NCBI GenBank assembly: GCA_035296385.1 | Contig: DATHBB010000039.1 | Span: 1-16,532 of the forward strand | Length of the DNA stretch: 16,532 nucleotides | Direction of reading: 5' to 3' | From: JAIVJZ01 sp035296385 | GTDB lineage: Bacteria > Acidobacteriota > Blastocatellia > Pyrinomonadales > Pyrinomonadaceae | In this document: piece by piece, positions 1 through 7,700 of the stretch | Layout of the letters: each line of letters opens with the position of its first letter | Position numbering within the stretch: position 1 is the first letter of the stretch | Program-made: the position numbers and the translations under genes | The notes under the pieces: generated by a model | Told to the model about the DNA's origin: nothing | Seen by the model: only the letters and a program-made list of their open reading frames with translations | The model's database searches: none

Positions 1-96
1 CATTCCCTTCTTTCCTCTCCCACCCTCCGCACAAAAAAGTTAGATGCGGCTCACACCAGCGCAAACAATTCGCGCGACGATTGAGACAGCAAACCA
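1..96. other. Upstream region of tspO, possible divergent gene start
   Basis: No complete gene is seen here. On the minus strand, bases 3 to 1 read ATG and are preceded by a purine-rich stretch containing GGAGAGG and AAGGGA. This looks like a ribosome binding site for a gene running leftward out of the window, divergent from tspO. Only the start codon is inside the window, so the product cannot be named. No convincing sigma-70 promoter was recognised for either direction. Confidence 0.3.
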
Positions 97-597
97 ATGA
101 ACACGCAAACATACTTGCCGCAGGGCGCGTTGCAGTGGATCGGTTTGGCGTGTGCCGTCGCCGCCTGCTTCGCCGCCGCCGGGATCGGCTCACTCTACAC
201 AACACCGGCGATCCCCGTCTGGTACGCCTCGCTCGAAAAGCCCTCGTGGAATCCGCCCAACTGGCTGTTCGGCCCCGTCTGGACGCTGCTCTACCTGATG
301 ATGGCGGTTGCCGTCTGGACGATCTGGCGCGAGCGAGGCTTCGGCGGCGCGGGCATGGCGCTCACGCTCTTCGCCGTCCAACTAATCCTTAACGCGCTCT
401 GGTCAATCGTCTTCTTCGGCTGGCGGCGACCCGACCTCGCGCTGATCGAAATCTTCTTCCTCTGGGCGGCCATATTCACAACCATGCTCTCCTTCTGGCG
501 CGTCTCGCAATTCGCCGCATGGCTCATGTGGCCTTACCTGCTCTGGGTAACATTCGCGGGCTTTCTCAATTTAGCGATCTGGAAACTAAACAAGTAG
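97..597 (+). CDS. tspO: TspO/MBR family tryptophan-rich sensory protein
   Basis: This encodes a 166-residue, tryptophan-rich integral membrane protein of the TspO/MBR (peripheral benzodiazepine receptor) family. Five hydrophobic helices are visible at about residues 12-32, 57-77, 86-107, 113-134 and 140-163, the family's usual number and length. Diagnostic segments are EKPSWNPPNWLFGPVW at about 47-62, ALWSIVFF at 100-107 and PYLLWVTFAGFLNLAIWKLN near the C-terminus. Family members bind porphyrins and related ligands and are tied to tetrapyrrole handling or stress signalling; the ligand here is not shown. The chosen ATG gives the expected N-terminus, although the Shine-Dalgarno sequence is weak. 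The gene is convergent with spoVR, and its stop codon touches a palindromic repeat element. Confidence 0.93.
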   Translation: MNTQTYLPQGALQWIGLACAVAACFAAAGIGSLYTTPAIPVWYASLEKPSWNPPNWLFGPVWTLLYLMMAVAVWTIWRERGFGGAGMALTLFAVQLILNALWSIVFFGWRRPDLALIEIFFLWAAIFTTMLSFWRVSQFAAWLMWPYLLWVTFAGFLNLAIWKLNK

Positions 598-706
598 TCA
601 GTTGTCCGTGGTCGGTTGTCCGTTGTTCAATCAAAATCTTTAGCCACTTGTGTGATAACCACATGCAACGGACAACGGACAACTGACAACTGACAACGGA
701 CAGCCT
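597..706. repeat. Heptad-built palindromic element A
   Basis: This element fills the whole gap between the convergent tspO and spoVR stop codons. Its arms at 597-625 and 666-694 are inverted repeats matching at about 26 of 29 positions, around a 40-nt centre. The arms are a chain of 7-nt units (GTCAGTT, GTCCGTG, GTCGGTT, GTCCGTT). A second copy, inverted, lies at about 3421-3530. It could serve as a bidirectional terminator or mRNA end structure, but no T-tract of the classical kind is present. It resembles the heptanucleotide short tandem repeats known from filamentous cyanobacteria; that relation is only architectural. Confidence 0.8.
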
Positions 707-707
707 T

Positions 708-3341
708 TCAATCTTCCTCGTGCTCCTCGCCGTTGTAGTGCATGACGAGCGGTTCGCCGTCGGCGTTGGTTTCGAGATGGACGGGGCGACCCCAGAGGCG
801 GTGCACGTATTCGAGGACCTTGCGCGCGTATGAGGCGTCGAGTTCCGCGCCTTCGTACTGGTGGCGCAGGTAGAGTTCGCGGTTGCGGTTGTAGTCGCCG
901 TCGGCGACGACGATATAGGGGAAGCCGAAGTTGGTCATGTTCGAGACGAGTTGATCGCGCACGCGCTCCCAGCGCTTCTCCGTCACCGTCCACTCCTCCT
1001 CTTCGACGAGTTCATAGACGAACAAGTCCAACTCCTCGCACAAATCTTCGGTCAAATAGTTGCGCAGGAAAGACACGTCGTTGTCGAGTTCGCGCACCTC
1101 GAAAATCTTCTCGCGTCCCTGCCCGCCCGTCCGCCCGAACCGCTCGCGCTCCTCCGCCGTCGGGTTGTCCCAGCGCCGCTCGATGTCTTCGAGAATCTTG
1201 TAACCAAGGTAATACGGATTCAACTGCCCTTTGTGCGGCGAGACGACGCCCGCGTGCAGTTCGGCAAACTCGATGGATTCCGTGTCGGTCAACTCAAGCT
1301 CGCGCATGATGCGCGAGTGCCAGAAGGAATTATGGTTGACGAAACCATTGGCGACGTAGGCGTGTTTGGTGGCAACGGTGATGTCGTACACGTCCGCGCA
1401 ACCATATTCGATGGAGACAACTATATCGCTTAAATCCTCTTTCTTGAACCAGCGGTGCCCTTCGACATAGTTGCGCAACGCCCGCTGTTTACGTGTCAGG
1501 CTAAAGCCTATCTCATGTAGGAAGAGTGCAGCTGATGCTCCGGCGATCTCAAGTTGTGTGCAGCCGTCCGGGTGAGGCCGCTGTGTCGAGAGAATGCCAT
1601 AATTCAAGAGTATGATCTGCACTGTGCGAATCAACTCTGCGCTGCTCGAAGAGAGGCGCACGCCCTCGCGCCCTGCATAAGCATCGGCGTCGAAGTAACC
1701 GCGTAGGAATGCCGAGACGATCTCTTTCGGTGAACTCAGGACGTGTGCCGGTATTTTCTTATCCGGAGATTTCGCGCGCAGATCGATCCCCAAACATTCC
1801 AGCCAGCGGAGAAGTTCACGCGAATGAACGACGACTCGCCAGCGCCCGCCCGTCTCCGTTGCATCCCATTTGACACGCGCCTGCAACTCGAACTCGCGCG
1901 CGATGATTTCAGTCAACCTCGCCACTAACTCCTCGTCTCCGCAGGTCAGGCAAATGCCTGACTTCGTGCGATTGCCATCGCCGACGAAGAAGCCAAGTAG
2001 CCACGCGAGATCAACACTCAGTTGTCGCGGGACTTTCAGGTGTGAGCGGCTGCTGAGAACTTTTCCGGCCATGCCGGTCTGGTAGGCGGTCGCCCTCAAA
2101 GCGGTTTCGATCTCCTTGACCCTGAGAGTGCGCCGCCCGCGAAGGTGGCGGATGACCGTCCACGCTGAAACACCGGCTTGTGTTGCCACGGTCTCCAACG
2201 TTGCGCTCGGCGCTAACGGCATGAAGGGCAGGTGTGGTTGTTCCTTCGGCCAGATATTGTTGCCCGTCTCGACATGCACCCTGTCGCCGACTTTCACATC
2301 CGAAAGGTAAGTCCAGTCCCCATCAGGCAGTAGCAGCCGGTGTTTTAACGCGCCTTCAAGCGTCAGCCCGCGTCGCGTGCGAATGCGCAGAGTCGGCACC
2401 AAGCGTTCACGATGGAAATCGGTAATTTCGTAGAGCGCGCCCCTGCCGCTGCCACCGGCCACCCGAATCTTTTTACCCGCCTTGTATAACTCGTCGAAGC
2501 GGATGAACCCGGATTCGGTGAGAAGAAGCGAGTCACCGGTAGCACAAGCCCATCCTTCGTTCATCACTTTGGTCTGCATCTGCGGGACGAAGTATTCCAT
2601 CTCTTCGTGGATCATCGCCATCGCGTCGCGTTGCCAGTCGGCGAGCGTGGGCGAGTTGCGCATGATGTAATAGACGAGGTCTTTTTCGGGGAGGCGTTGG
2701 CCGCGCGGGAGTTCGGGCGCGGGCGCGTGGGGCGCGGACGCGGGTTCGCCGAGCTTCCAAAGGTCGTCGTAGCGGCCTTCTTTGGGCAGGGCGGCGCGCT
2801 CCTGCGCTTCCGTACGCACGGGGCGCTCTTGTTTGATGAAGAAGTTCGGGTCGATGTGTTCTTCGATTGAGAGGACCGCGTCTAAAAACTCCTCGACCGT
2901 TTTGCGCCCGTACTTGAATTCGTACTCGGTCATGCGACCGGCGTGCGACGAGACGCTTTCGACCATGCGGCGGTTGGTCTTCGAGAAGTAAGCGTTGTTC
3001 TTGAAGAAGTCAACGTGGCCGAGCACGTGCGCCATCACGAGTTTGTTCTGGATGGGGCTGTTGGTTTCCAGCAGGAAACCGTAGGACGGGTTGGTGTTGA
3101 TGACCACTTCGTAAATCTTCGAGAGGCCGAAGTCGTACATGGTCTTCATGCGGTGATAGGCTTTGCCGAAAGTCCAGTGCGAATAGCGACCGGGCAAAGC
3201 GTAAGAACCGATCTCGTACATCACGCTGGCGGGCACGATCTCGAAGCGCGTGGGAAAGGGATCGAGTCCGAAGCGGCGCGCGATCTCCCAGATTTGTTCG
3301 AGGGCGCGTTCGAGGTCTTTGATTTCGCGGTCGTCTGCCAT
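708..3341 (-). CDS. spoVR: SpoVR family stress/sporulation protein interrupted by an intein
   Basis: The precursor has 877 residues. Residues 1-265 and 672-877 are SpoVR exteins, which join to a 471-residue mature protein, the normal family size; residues 266-671 are an intein. SpoVR (E. coli YcgB) acts in B. subtilis spore cortex formation and is co-conserved with PrkA and DUF444 proteins; its biochemistry is unsettled. Family signatures are MAHVLGHVDFFKNN (His105, His109) and MNEGWA joined to SFWH (Glu262, His675). Start: ATG at 3341 is chosen over an in-frame ATG at 3470. It follows GAGAGGAA at good spacing and gives the family N-terminus, whereas the upstream 43 codons are translated heptad repeat and spacer. 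It probably has its own promoter, since an inverted palindrome separates it from the TPR gene. It lies about 5 kb from its usual partners. Confidence 0.95.
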   Translation of the reverse strand: MADDREIKDLERALEQIWEIARRFGLDPFPTRFEIVPASVMYEIGSYALPGRYSHWTFGKAYHRMKTMYDFGLSKIYEVVINTNPSYGFLLETNSPIQNKLVMAHVLGHVDFFKNNAYFSKTNRRMVESVSSHAGRMTEYEFKYGRKTVEEFLDAVLSIEEHIDPNFFIKQERPVRTEAQERAALPKEGRYDDLWKLGEPASAPHAPAPELPRGQRLPEKDLVYYIMRNSPTLADWQRDAMAMIHEEMEYFVPQMQTKVMNEGWACATGDSLLLTESGFIRFDELYKAGKKIRVAGGSGRGALYEITDFHRERLVPTLRIRTRRGLTLEGALKHRLLLPDGDWTYLSDVKVGDRVHVETGNNIWPKEQPHLPFMPLAPSATLETVATQAGVSAWTVIRHLRGRRTLRVKEIETALRATAYQTGMAGKVLSSRSHLKVPRQLSVDLAWLLGFFVGDGNRTKSGICLTCGDEELVARLTEIIAREFELQARVKWDATETGGRWRVVVHSRELLRWLECLGIDLRAKSPDKKIPAHVLSSPKEIVSAFLRGYFDADAYAGREGVRLSSSSAELIRTVQIILLNYGILSTQRPHPDGCTQLEIAGASAALFLHEIGFSLTRKQRALRNYVEGHRWFKKEDLSDIVVSIEYGCADVYDITVATKHAYVANGFVNHNSFWHSRIMRELELTDTESIEFAELHAGVVSPHKGQLNPYYLGYKILEDIERRWDNPTAEERERFGRTGGQGREKIFEVRELDNDVSFLRNYLTEDLCEELDLFVYELVEEEEWTVTEKRWERVRDQLVSNMTNFGFPYIVVADGDYNRNRELYLRHQYEGAELDASYARKVLEYVHRLWGRPVHLETNADGEPLVMHYNGEEHEED
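1497..2036 (-). other. LAGLIDADG (DOD) homing endonuclease core of the intein
   Basis: The domain spans precursor residues of about 436-615. The first DOD helix is LAWLLGFFVGDG (445-456, catalytic Asp455), and the second is IVSAFLRGYFDADA (541-554, catalytic Asp553). The 98-residue spacing between the two acidic residues suits a two-motif monomeric enzyme. The second motif ends DADA rather than DADG, but the acidic residue is retained. The predicted role is to cut an intein-free spoVR allele at the insertion point so the intein is copied in. Both acids are present and the frame is open, so activity is plausible but unproven. Confidence 0.88.
2082..2201 (-). other. LacI-like helix-turn-helix inside the intein
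   Basis: Precursor residues 381-420 read TLETVATQAGVSAWTVIRHL followed by RGRRTLRVKEIETALRA. This follows the LacI-type pattern (T-x-x-D/E-V-A-x-x-A-G-V-S-x-x-T-V-x-R-x-L-x-G, then a hinge-like helix). It lies after the N-terminal splicing half and before the first DOD helix. It is most likely an accessory DNA-binding module that extends the endonuclease's target recognition. A direct regulatory role is possible, but nothing here shows one. Assignment is by pattern only. Confidence 0.65.
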
Positions 3342-3350
3342 ACGCGTATT

Positions 3351-3358
3351 TTCCTCTC
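3351..3358 (-). promoter_or_regulatory. Ribosome binding site of spoVR
   Basis: The minus strand reads GAGAGGAA, nine bases before the ATG at 3341. This purine tract decides the start codon. The alternative in-frame ATG at 3470 lies inside palindrome B and has no such site. Confidence 0.75.
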
Positions 3359-3420
3359 GAAGTGGCACGAGGGCAAGGGGAGATAGGAAACGATGAAGGC
3401 GGAACGCGGAACGATGAACG

Positions 3421-3530
3421 AAAGGCTGTCCGTTGTCAGTAGTCAGTTGTCCGTTGCGCGTGGTTATCAAACAAGTTGCTAAAGATTTGGATTGAACGAC
3501 TGACTACTGACTACTGACTACGGACAGCTT
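3421..3530. repeat. Heptad-built palindromic element B (inverted copy of A)
   Basis: The arms at 3426-3456 and 3497-3527 are inverted repeats, matching at about 27 of 31 positions. They are built from 7-nt units such as GTCAGTA and GTCCGTT. The centre and inner arm, read on the minus strand, match the centre of element A at about 43 of 48 positions, so A and B are related copies in opposite orientation flanking spoVR. A further heptad-like tract without a palindrome (CGGAACG repeated) lies at about 3387-3420, upstream of spoVR. The element separates the TPR gene stop from the spoVR leader and may act as a terminator or processing site. Confidence 0.8.
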
Positions 3531-3535
3531 TTAAT

Positions 3536-4591
3536 TTAAGGCGTCTTTTTGTCGGTTGCGGCGGGCGCGCGCAGAGTCTTGACGGCTTCGCGTATGGCGG
3601 CGGCGTTTTTGAGGTCGGGCGAGCGGCGCAGGTATTGTTCGAGTTCGTCGGCGGCGCGCGCGCGGTCGCCACGCTTTTCGTGCAGGCGCGCGAGTTGGAG
3701 GTGGACGGCGGCGAGTTTGCGTTCGCTTAGCTGGTAGGCGCGTGCGAGCGATTTTTCGGCTTCGCTGAACGCGTAGTTGCGCTCTTCGGGTTTGGCCGGA
3801 TCAATCGTCGCCGCCTGCTCGATCAGGGCAGTGCCCATGAGCAGAGGGTATTGCGGATCGTTCGGACTGAGCCGCGAGGCTTCGGCGAAGACGCGCGCGG
3901 CAACGGCGAACTTGCGCTGCTGCATCAACACGTTGCCGAACGCGTGCCAGACGCGGTCGTCCTTCGGGTTGATGCGCTGCGCCTCGTTCAACTCCTTGAT
4001 CGCGTCGTCGAGTTTGTTCTGCTTGATGTGCTCGCTGGCGAGCAGGAAATGCGCGTCGAAGTAGTCTGGGAAAACACGCACGGCCTCGCGCAGCGCGGCG
4101 TGCGCGTCGGGGGCGCGGTTTTCTCTCAGATGTTTGAGGCTCAACTCGTAGGAGTCGCGCGCGGCCTTCGGCACGTTCTGCACGAAGTTGAGTCCGGCGC
4201 GCGGCGGGCGCACGCCGCCCCGCCCCGTGAGCGTGATCTCGACGGTGCGCGTCTCGCCGGGGTCGCCCGTGCCGACGTTGCGCACGAACTCCACACGCTC
4301 GGACGCCGGATTGTAGTCGGGAGCCGAGATGGTAATTTGATAACTCGTGTCGTCCAGACCGGTGAAGGTGAAATCGCCTTCGTTGTTAGTGACGGTTTGA
4401 TTGATCAACGCGCCGCTGCCCGTCTCCAGGCTGACCGTGACGCGCGGCACGTTGAACCCTGCCGAGGTGCGCACCTTGCCGCGTATGGTGTGGCCTTGTC
4501 GCACGCTCGCCGACGACGAGACGGCGGCGCAGAAGATGAGGCAGCAGAGAGTTGAAGCGAGCGCGAGTTGGAAGCGGCGTCGTCGGCGCAT
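3536..4591 (-). CDS. Secreted carboxypeptidase-regulatory-like and TPR protein
   Basis: This 351-residue protein starts with an arginine-rich n-region and hydrophobic core (residues 1-28), a likely signal peptide leading to the periplasm or envelope. Residues of about 34-122 form a carboxypeptidase-regulatory-like beta-sandwich (IRGKVRTSAGFNVPRVTVSL, EGDFTFTGL, YQITISAPDY). Residues of about 145-326 carry three or four tetratricopeptide repeats (for example DAHFLLASEHIKQNKLDDAI and VWHAFGNVLMQQRKFAVAA). This architecture suggests a protein-binding scaffold at the cell surface rather than an enzyme. GAGAGGTG precedes the ATG. It shares strand and domain type with the upstream Oar-like receptor, but a terminator between them argues for separate or attenuated transcription. 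The specific function is unknown. Confidence 0.85.
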   Translation of the reverse strand: MRRRRRFQLALASTLCCLIFCAAVSSSASVRQGHTIRGKVRTSAGFNVPRVTVSLETGSGALINQTVTNNEGDFTFTGLDDTSYQITISAPDYNPASERVEFVRNVGTGDPGETRTVEITLTGRGGVRPPRAGLNFVQNVPKAARDSYELSLKHLRENRAPDAHAALREAVRVFPDYFDAHFLLASEHIKQNKLDDAIKELNEAQRINPKDDRVWHAFGNVLMQQRKFAVAARVFAEASRLSPNDPQYPLLMGTALIEQAATIDPAKPEERNYAFSEAEKSLARAYQLSERKLAAVHLQLARLHEKRGDRARAADELEQYLRRSPDLKNAAAIREAVKTLRAPAATDKKTP

Positions 4592-4665
4592 GGTGAAAAC
4601 ACCTCTCAGAAAAGATTGCCGGAACGTACAGCGGTGCGGCGCATCGCGCGTCGAGAGCGGCGATG

Positions 4666-4700
4666 AAAAAATGGTGGAGCCATGTTTCAGGCTCCACCAT
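4666..4700 (-). terminator. Rho-independent terminator after the Oar-like receptor gene
   Basis: An 11-bp perfect stem (4671-4681 with 4690-4700, ATGGTGGAGCC and its complement) encloses an 8-nt loop. On the minus strand the stem is followed by a run of Ts (A-run at 4666-4670 on the plus strand). It begins 25 nt after the receptor stop codon at 4726 and lies about 75 nt upstream of the TPR gene start. Confidence 0.87.
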
Positions 4701-4725
4701 ATTCAAACAAGGGGAGAGCGTTCGC

Positions 4726-7700
4726 TTAGAAGCGGAACTTCGCGGCGAACTGGAAGGCGCGCGGGCCGCCCGTGCCGAAGACGCTCGTGGTGCGCGCGCT
4801 CGGCCCGTGTGTGACGTTCCTGATAAAGTCCGGCGTCTCGCCCTCGTCGGAGAGGGTGATGGCCGCCGGGTAGGTCAGGTTCGCGACGTTGAAGAGGTTG
4901 AAGACCTCGCCGATCAGGTCGAGACCCATGCGCTCGTTGAAGCGGAAAGTCTTCGTCAAACGCACGTCCTGCGAGATGATCGAATCGCCGCCGAGTTGCG
5001 TGCCCGCCGGAAGTTGGGCGAGACGCGTGATCGGGTCGAAGAACGACGGGTGCGTGCTGTCGCAACGTCCCGTCGGGCTGTCCTCGCCGCAATCTTCGCC
5101 GAGCGTCGGGATGCTCGCGTTGTAGGCGGAGATGAGCGCGTTCAAATCGCTGACGCTCCGGATGTCGCGCCCGATGGAGCCGTTGCGCGTGCCGGGCAGG
5201 TAGGTCTGGAACGTGCCGGTCTTGGAGAGGTCAACGAAGTGCGGCAGGAAGACGCTCTGCGGGATGCCGCTGAACGCCGTCGAGATCATTGAGACCTGCC
5301 AGCCGCCGAGCACGTTGCGCTTGAAGCCGTTGGTGCTGTTGCGGAACCACGGCATTTCGTAGATCGCGCTCAGGACGAAACGGTGCGTGCGGTCGAGACC
5401 CGCAGGGCCGTACTCCGGCCTGAAGTTATTGAGGTCGGTAACGGTCGCACCCAGACCGAGCGCGTCGCCGCCGAACGCCTTGAAGCGCGAGAGCGAGTAG
5501 CTCGCCGTCATCTGGAAGCCGTTTTGGAAGCGACGGTCGAGGCGGAAGAGACCGGCCATGTAAGTCGAGAAGCCGGACGAGTCGGCGTAAGGCACGGTGT
5601 TCGGGAAGGCCGAGCGCGGGCCGGTGATGGCGTCGTCGAGCTTGTTGATGTCATAGACGATGACTTCGTGCAGCCCCTTGCGGTAGTTGAAGTCGGCCTG
5701 GAAGAGCATCTTCCACGGCAACTCGCGCTGGACGCCGACCGCGTACTGGATCGAATAGGGCACTTGAAACTCCGTCGAGAAGAGCGGGCCGGAGATGGAT
5801 TCAAAGCACTCAATCGAAGTCGGGAGCGTGCAGGTAAACGCGTTGGCTTCTATGTCCGCGCGCGCAGGGCCGACGAGGGCGAGCGCCTGTGCAAGCGTCA
5901 ACTGCCCCGCGGTGAAGCGACCGTCGCCGCCCGGGAAAAGCGAGCTGCGCAGGTCAACGCCGACGAGGAACAGTTCCGCTCCCGGAGGGCCGAGGTCGGC
6001 GCGCTCGAAGAGGCGCAGGTTGTCGATGGTGTTGTCGTAATAGATGCCGACGCCGCCGCGCACGACCGTCTTGCCGTTACCGGCCACGTCCCACGCGAAG
6101 CCGACGCGCGGCGCGATGTTGTTGTTGTCGCGCCCGGCAGGTGCAGTGCCCTTGCCGAAGAGCGGGGCGACGATGGCGGGGCGCGGCTGATCGTGATTCC
6201 ACAGGTTCGAGTCGATGCGGTACGAGAGACCGAAGTTCATCGTGAACCTGTTCGTGACCTTCCAGGAGTCGTTGCCGTAGAACTGGAAGCGGTGGTTGAG
6301 CGTGTCGCTGCGGTCTGAGTTGAAGGGCAACACGTCGCTGCCGATGCCCATCGAGATGTCGCGCACGGGAGCGTTCAGGAAGTCGGCTTCCGTCACGTAG
6401 GGGTCAAGCCCGAGGGTCGATGGATCGAAGAGGCGTATGCGCCCGGGCTTGGCGAAGGCGAACGAGCCGTTGATGGAGGTGCGTTCGTAGTTGCCGCCGA
6501 AGCGGAAGGTGTGGTTGCCGTGAATCTTCGTCAGGTCGTTGCGCAACTGGTGGCGCTCCTGATAGGTGCTCTGCGGGGCGATGGCGTTCGTGCCCGTGCG
6601 GAACAACTGCGAGCCGAGGATGCGGATTTCGGGCACGCCCTCGGTCGCCGGAGCGATCTCGTTCGAGAAGTCGCTGATGTTGACGACGAAGTTATTCGTC
6701 ACGGTCGGGCTGAACGTGTGTGTCGTGCCGATGACGACGTTGTGCGAGCGGTTCGACACGAGCTGGTTGTTCGACTCGAAGATGCGCGAAGCAGAGGCGC
6801 GCGGCACGATGCCGGAGCCGGGCGCGAACGGCACATCCTGGAAGTTGTCGTTGAAGGAGTAGCGCGTGTAGAGGTTCGTCCTGTTGCTGATGATCCAGTC
6901 GATCTTCGCCGTGAACAGCTTTTCGTCGAACGGGTTCGCGGTGAAACCGGCGAAGGAAGGGGCTTCGGTCGGGTTGTGCAGCGCCGAGCCGTCCTGATTG
7001 TTTCCTTCATAGTTCATGAAGAAGAACAGCTTGTCGCGCATGATGGGGCCGCCGAGCGTCGCGCCGTACTGCTGGCGGTCGAAGGGAACTCTGTCGGCAC
7101 GCGCTATCGCCGGAATGCCGTTCGCCGCGTCGAGGCGGCTGAGCGAAGGGAAGGCCGACCATTTATCGTCGCGCGCGTAGATGTAGGCGTTGCCGTGAAA
7201 ATCGTTCGAGCCTGATTTCGAGATGATGTTGACGGAGCCGGTCGAGGACGCGCCGGTCGAGAGATCGTAGTTGGAGATGCCGAGTTGGAACTCCTGCACG
7301 ATCTCCTGCGAGAAGTTCTGCACGGTCGTGCCGACGACGTTGTCCACGACCGAGCCGCCGTCTACGGCGATCTGCGTGGAGCGTCCGGCCTGACCGGCGA
7401 TGGAGATGCCCGTGTAGTTGGCCTTGGTCGGGTCGAAGCTTCCGCCCTCGACCTTTTCGACGCCGGGCTGGAGTTGCGCGAGGTCGAGGAAGTTGCGACC
7501 GTTCAAGGGCAGGTTCTGAATCTGGACGGTGCCGACGACGCCGGAGACGGTGTTGTCAACGCGGTCAATCTGCGCCTCGCTGCTGCCCGTGATGGTGACT
7601 TCTTCGTTCGCGCCGCCGATCTCCAACTGCGCGTCTATCGCGGCGTTCTGGCCGACAGCCACTTGCACTTCTTTGAAAACAGTCTTCTTAAAGTTCGTGC

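Larger units (their letters stand above)
1329..2546 (-). mobile_element. Intein with LAGLIDADG homing endonuclease in SpoVR
   Basis: This is a 406-residue in-frame insertion (precursor residues 266-671) that should excise itself by protein splicing. Block A begins at Cys266 (CATGDSLLL). Block B is the GLTLEGALKH segment with His334, where the usual Thr is Ala331. Block F is VYDITVATKHAYV, and block G is NGFVNHN, ending in His670-Asn671 with Ser672 as the +1 nucleophile. Splicing residues are therefore complete apart from the block B Thr. An endonuclease core occupies about residues 436-615. Removing the insert restores NEGWASFWH, matching the NEGWA(S/T)FWH of uninterrupted homologues. A LacI-like helix-turn-helix lies between the splicing and endonuclease parts. 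The reading frame is intact, suggesting a functional, recently mobile element. Confidence 0.95.

Noticed and set aside
1329..2546. Reading the SpoVR insert as a group I intron or a frame-disrupting transposon
   Set aside because: The insert is translated in frame and has intein splice residues and DOD motifs at the protein level.
3342..3470. Extended 920-residue SpoVR starting at 3470
   Set aside because: The extra 43 residues are translated palindrome B and spacer. The ATG at 3341 has a good ribosome binding site and gives the family N-terminus.
597..3530. CRISPR array from the short repeated units
   Set aside because: The units are 7 nt, tandem and palindromic, without 25-40-nt repeats or regular spacers, and no cas genes are present.
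3851..4555. Plus-strand open frame opposite the TPR gene
   Set aside because: It is an antisense frame with no recognisable domain, while the minus-strand gene has signal peptide, beta-sandwich and TPR signatures.
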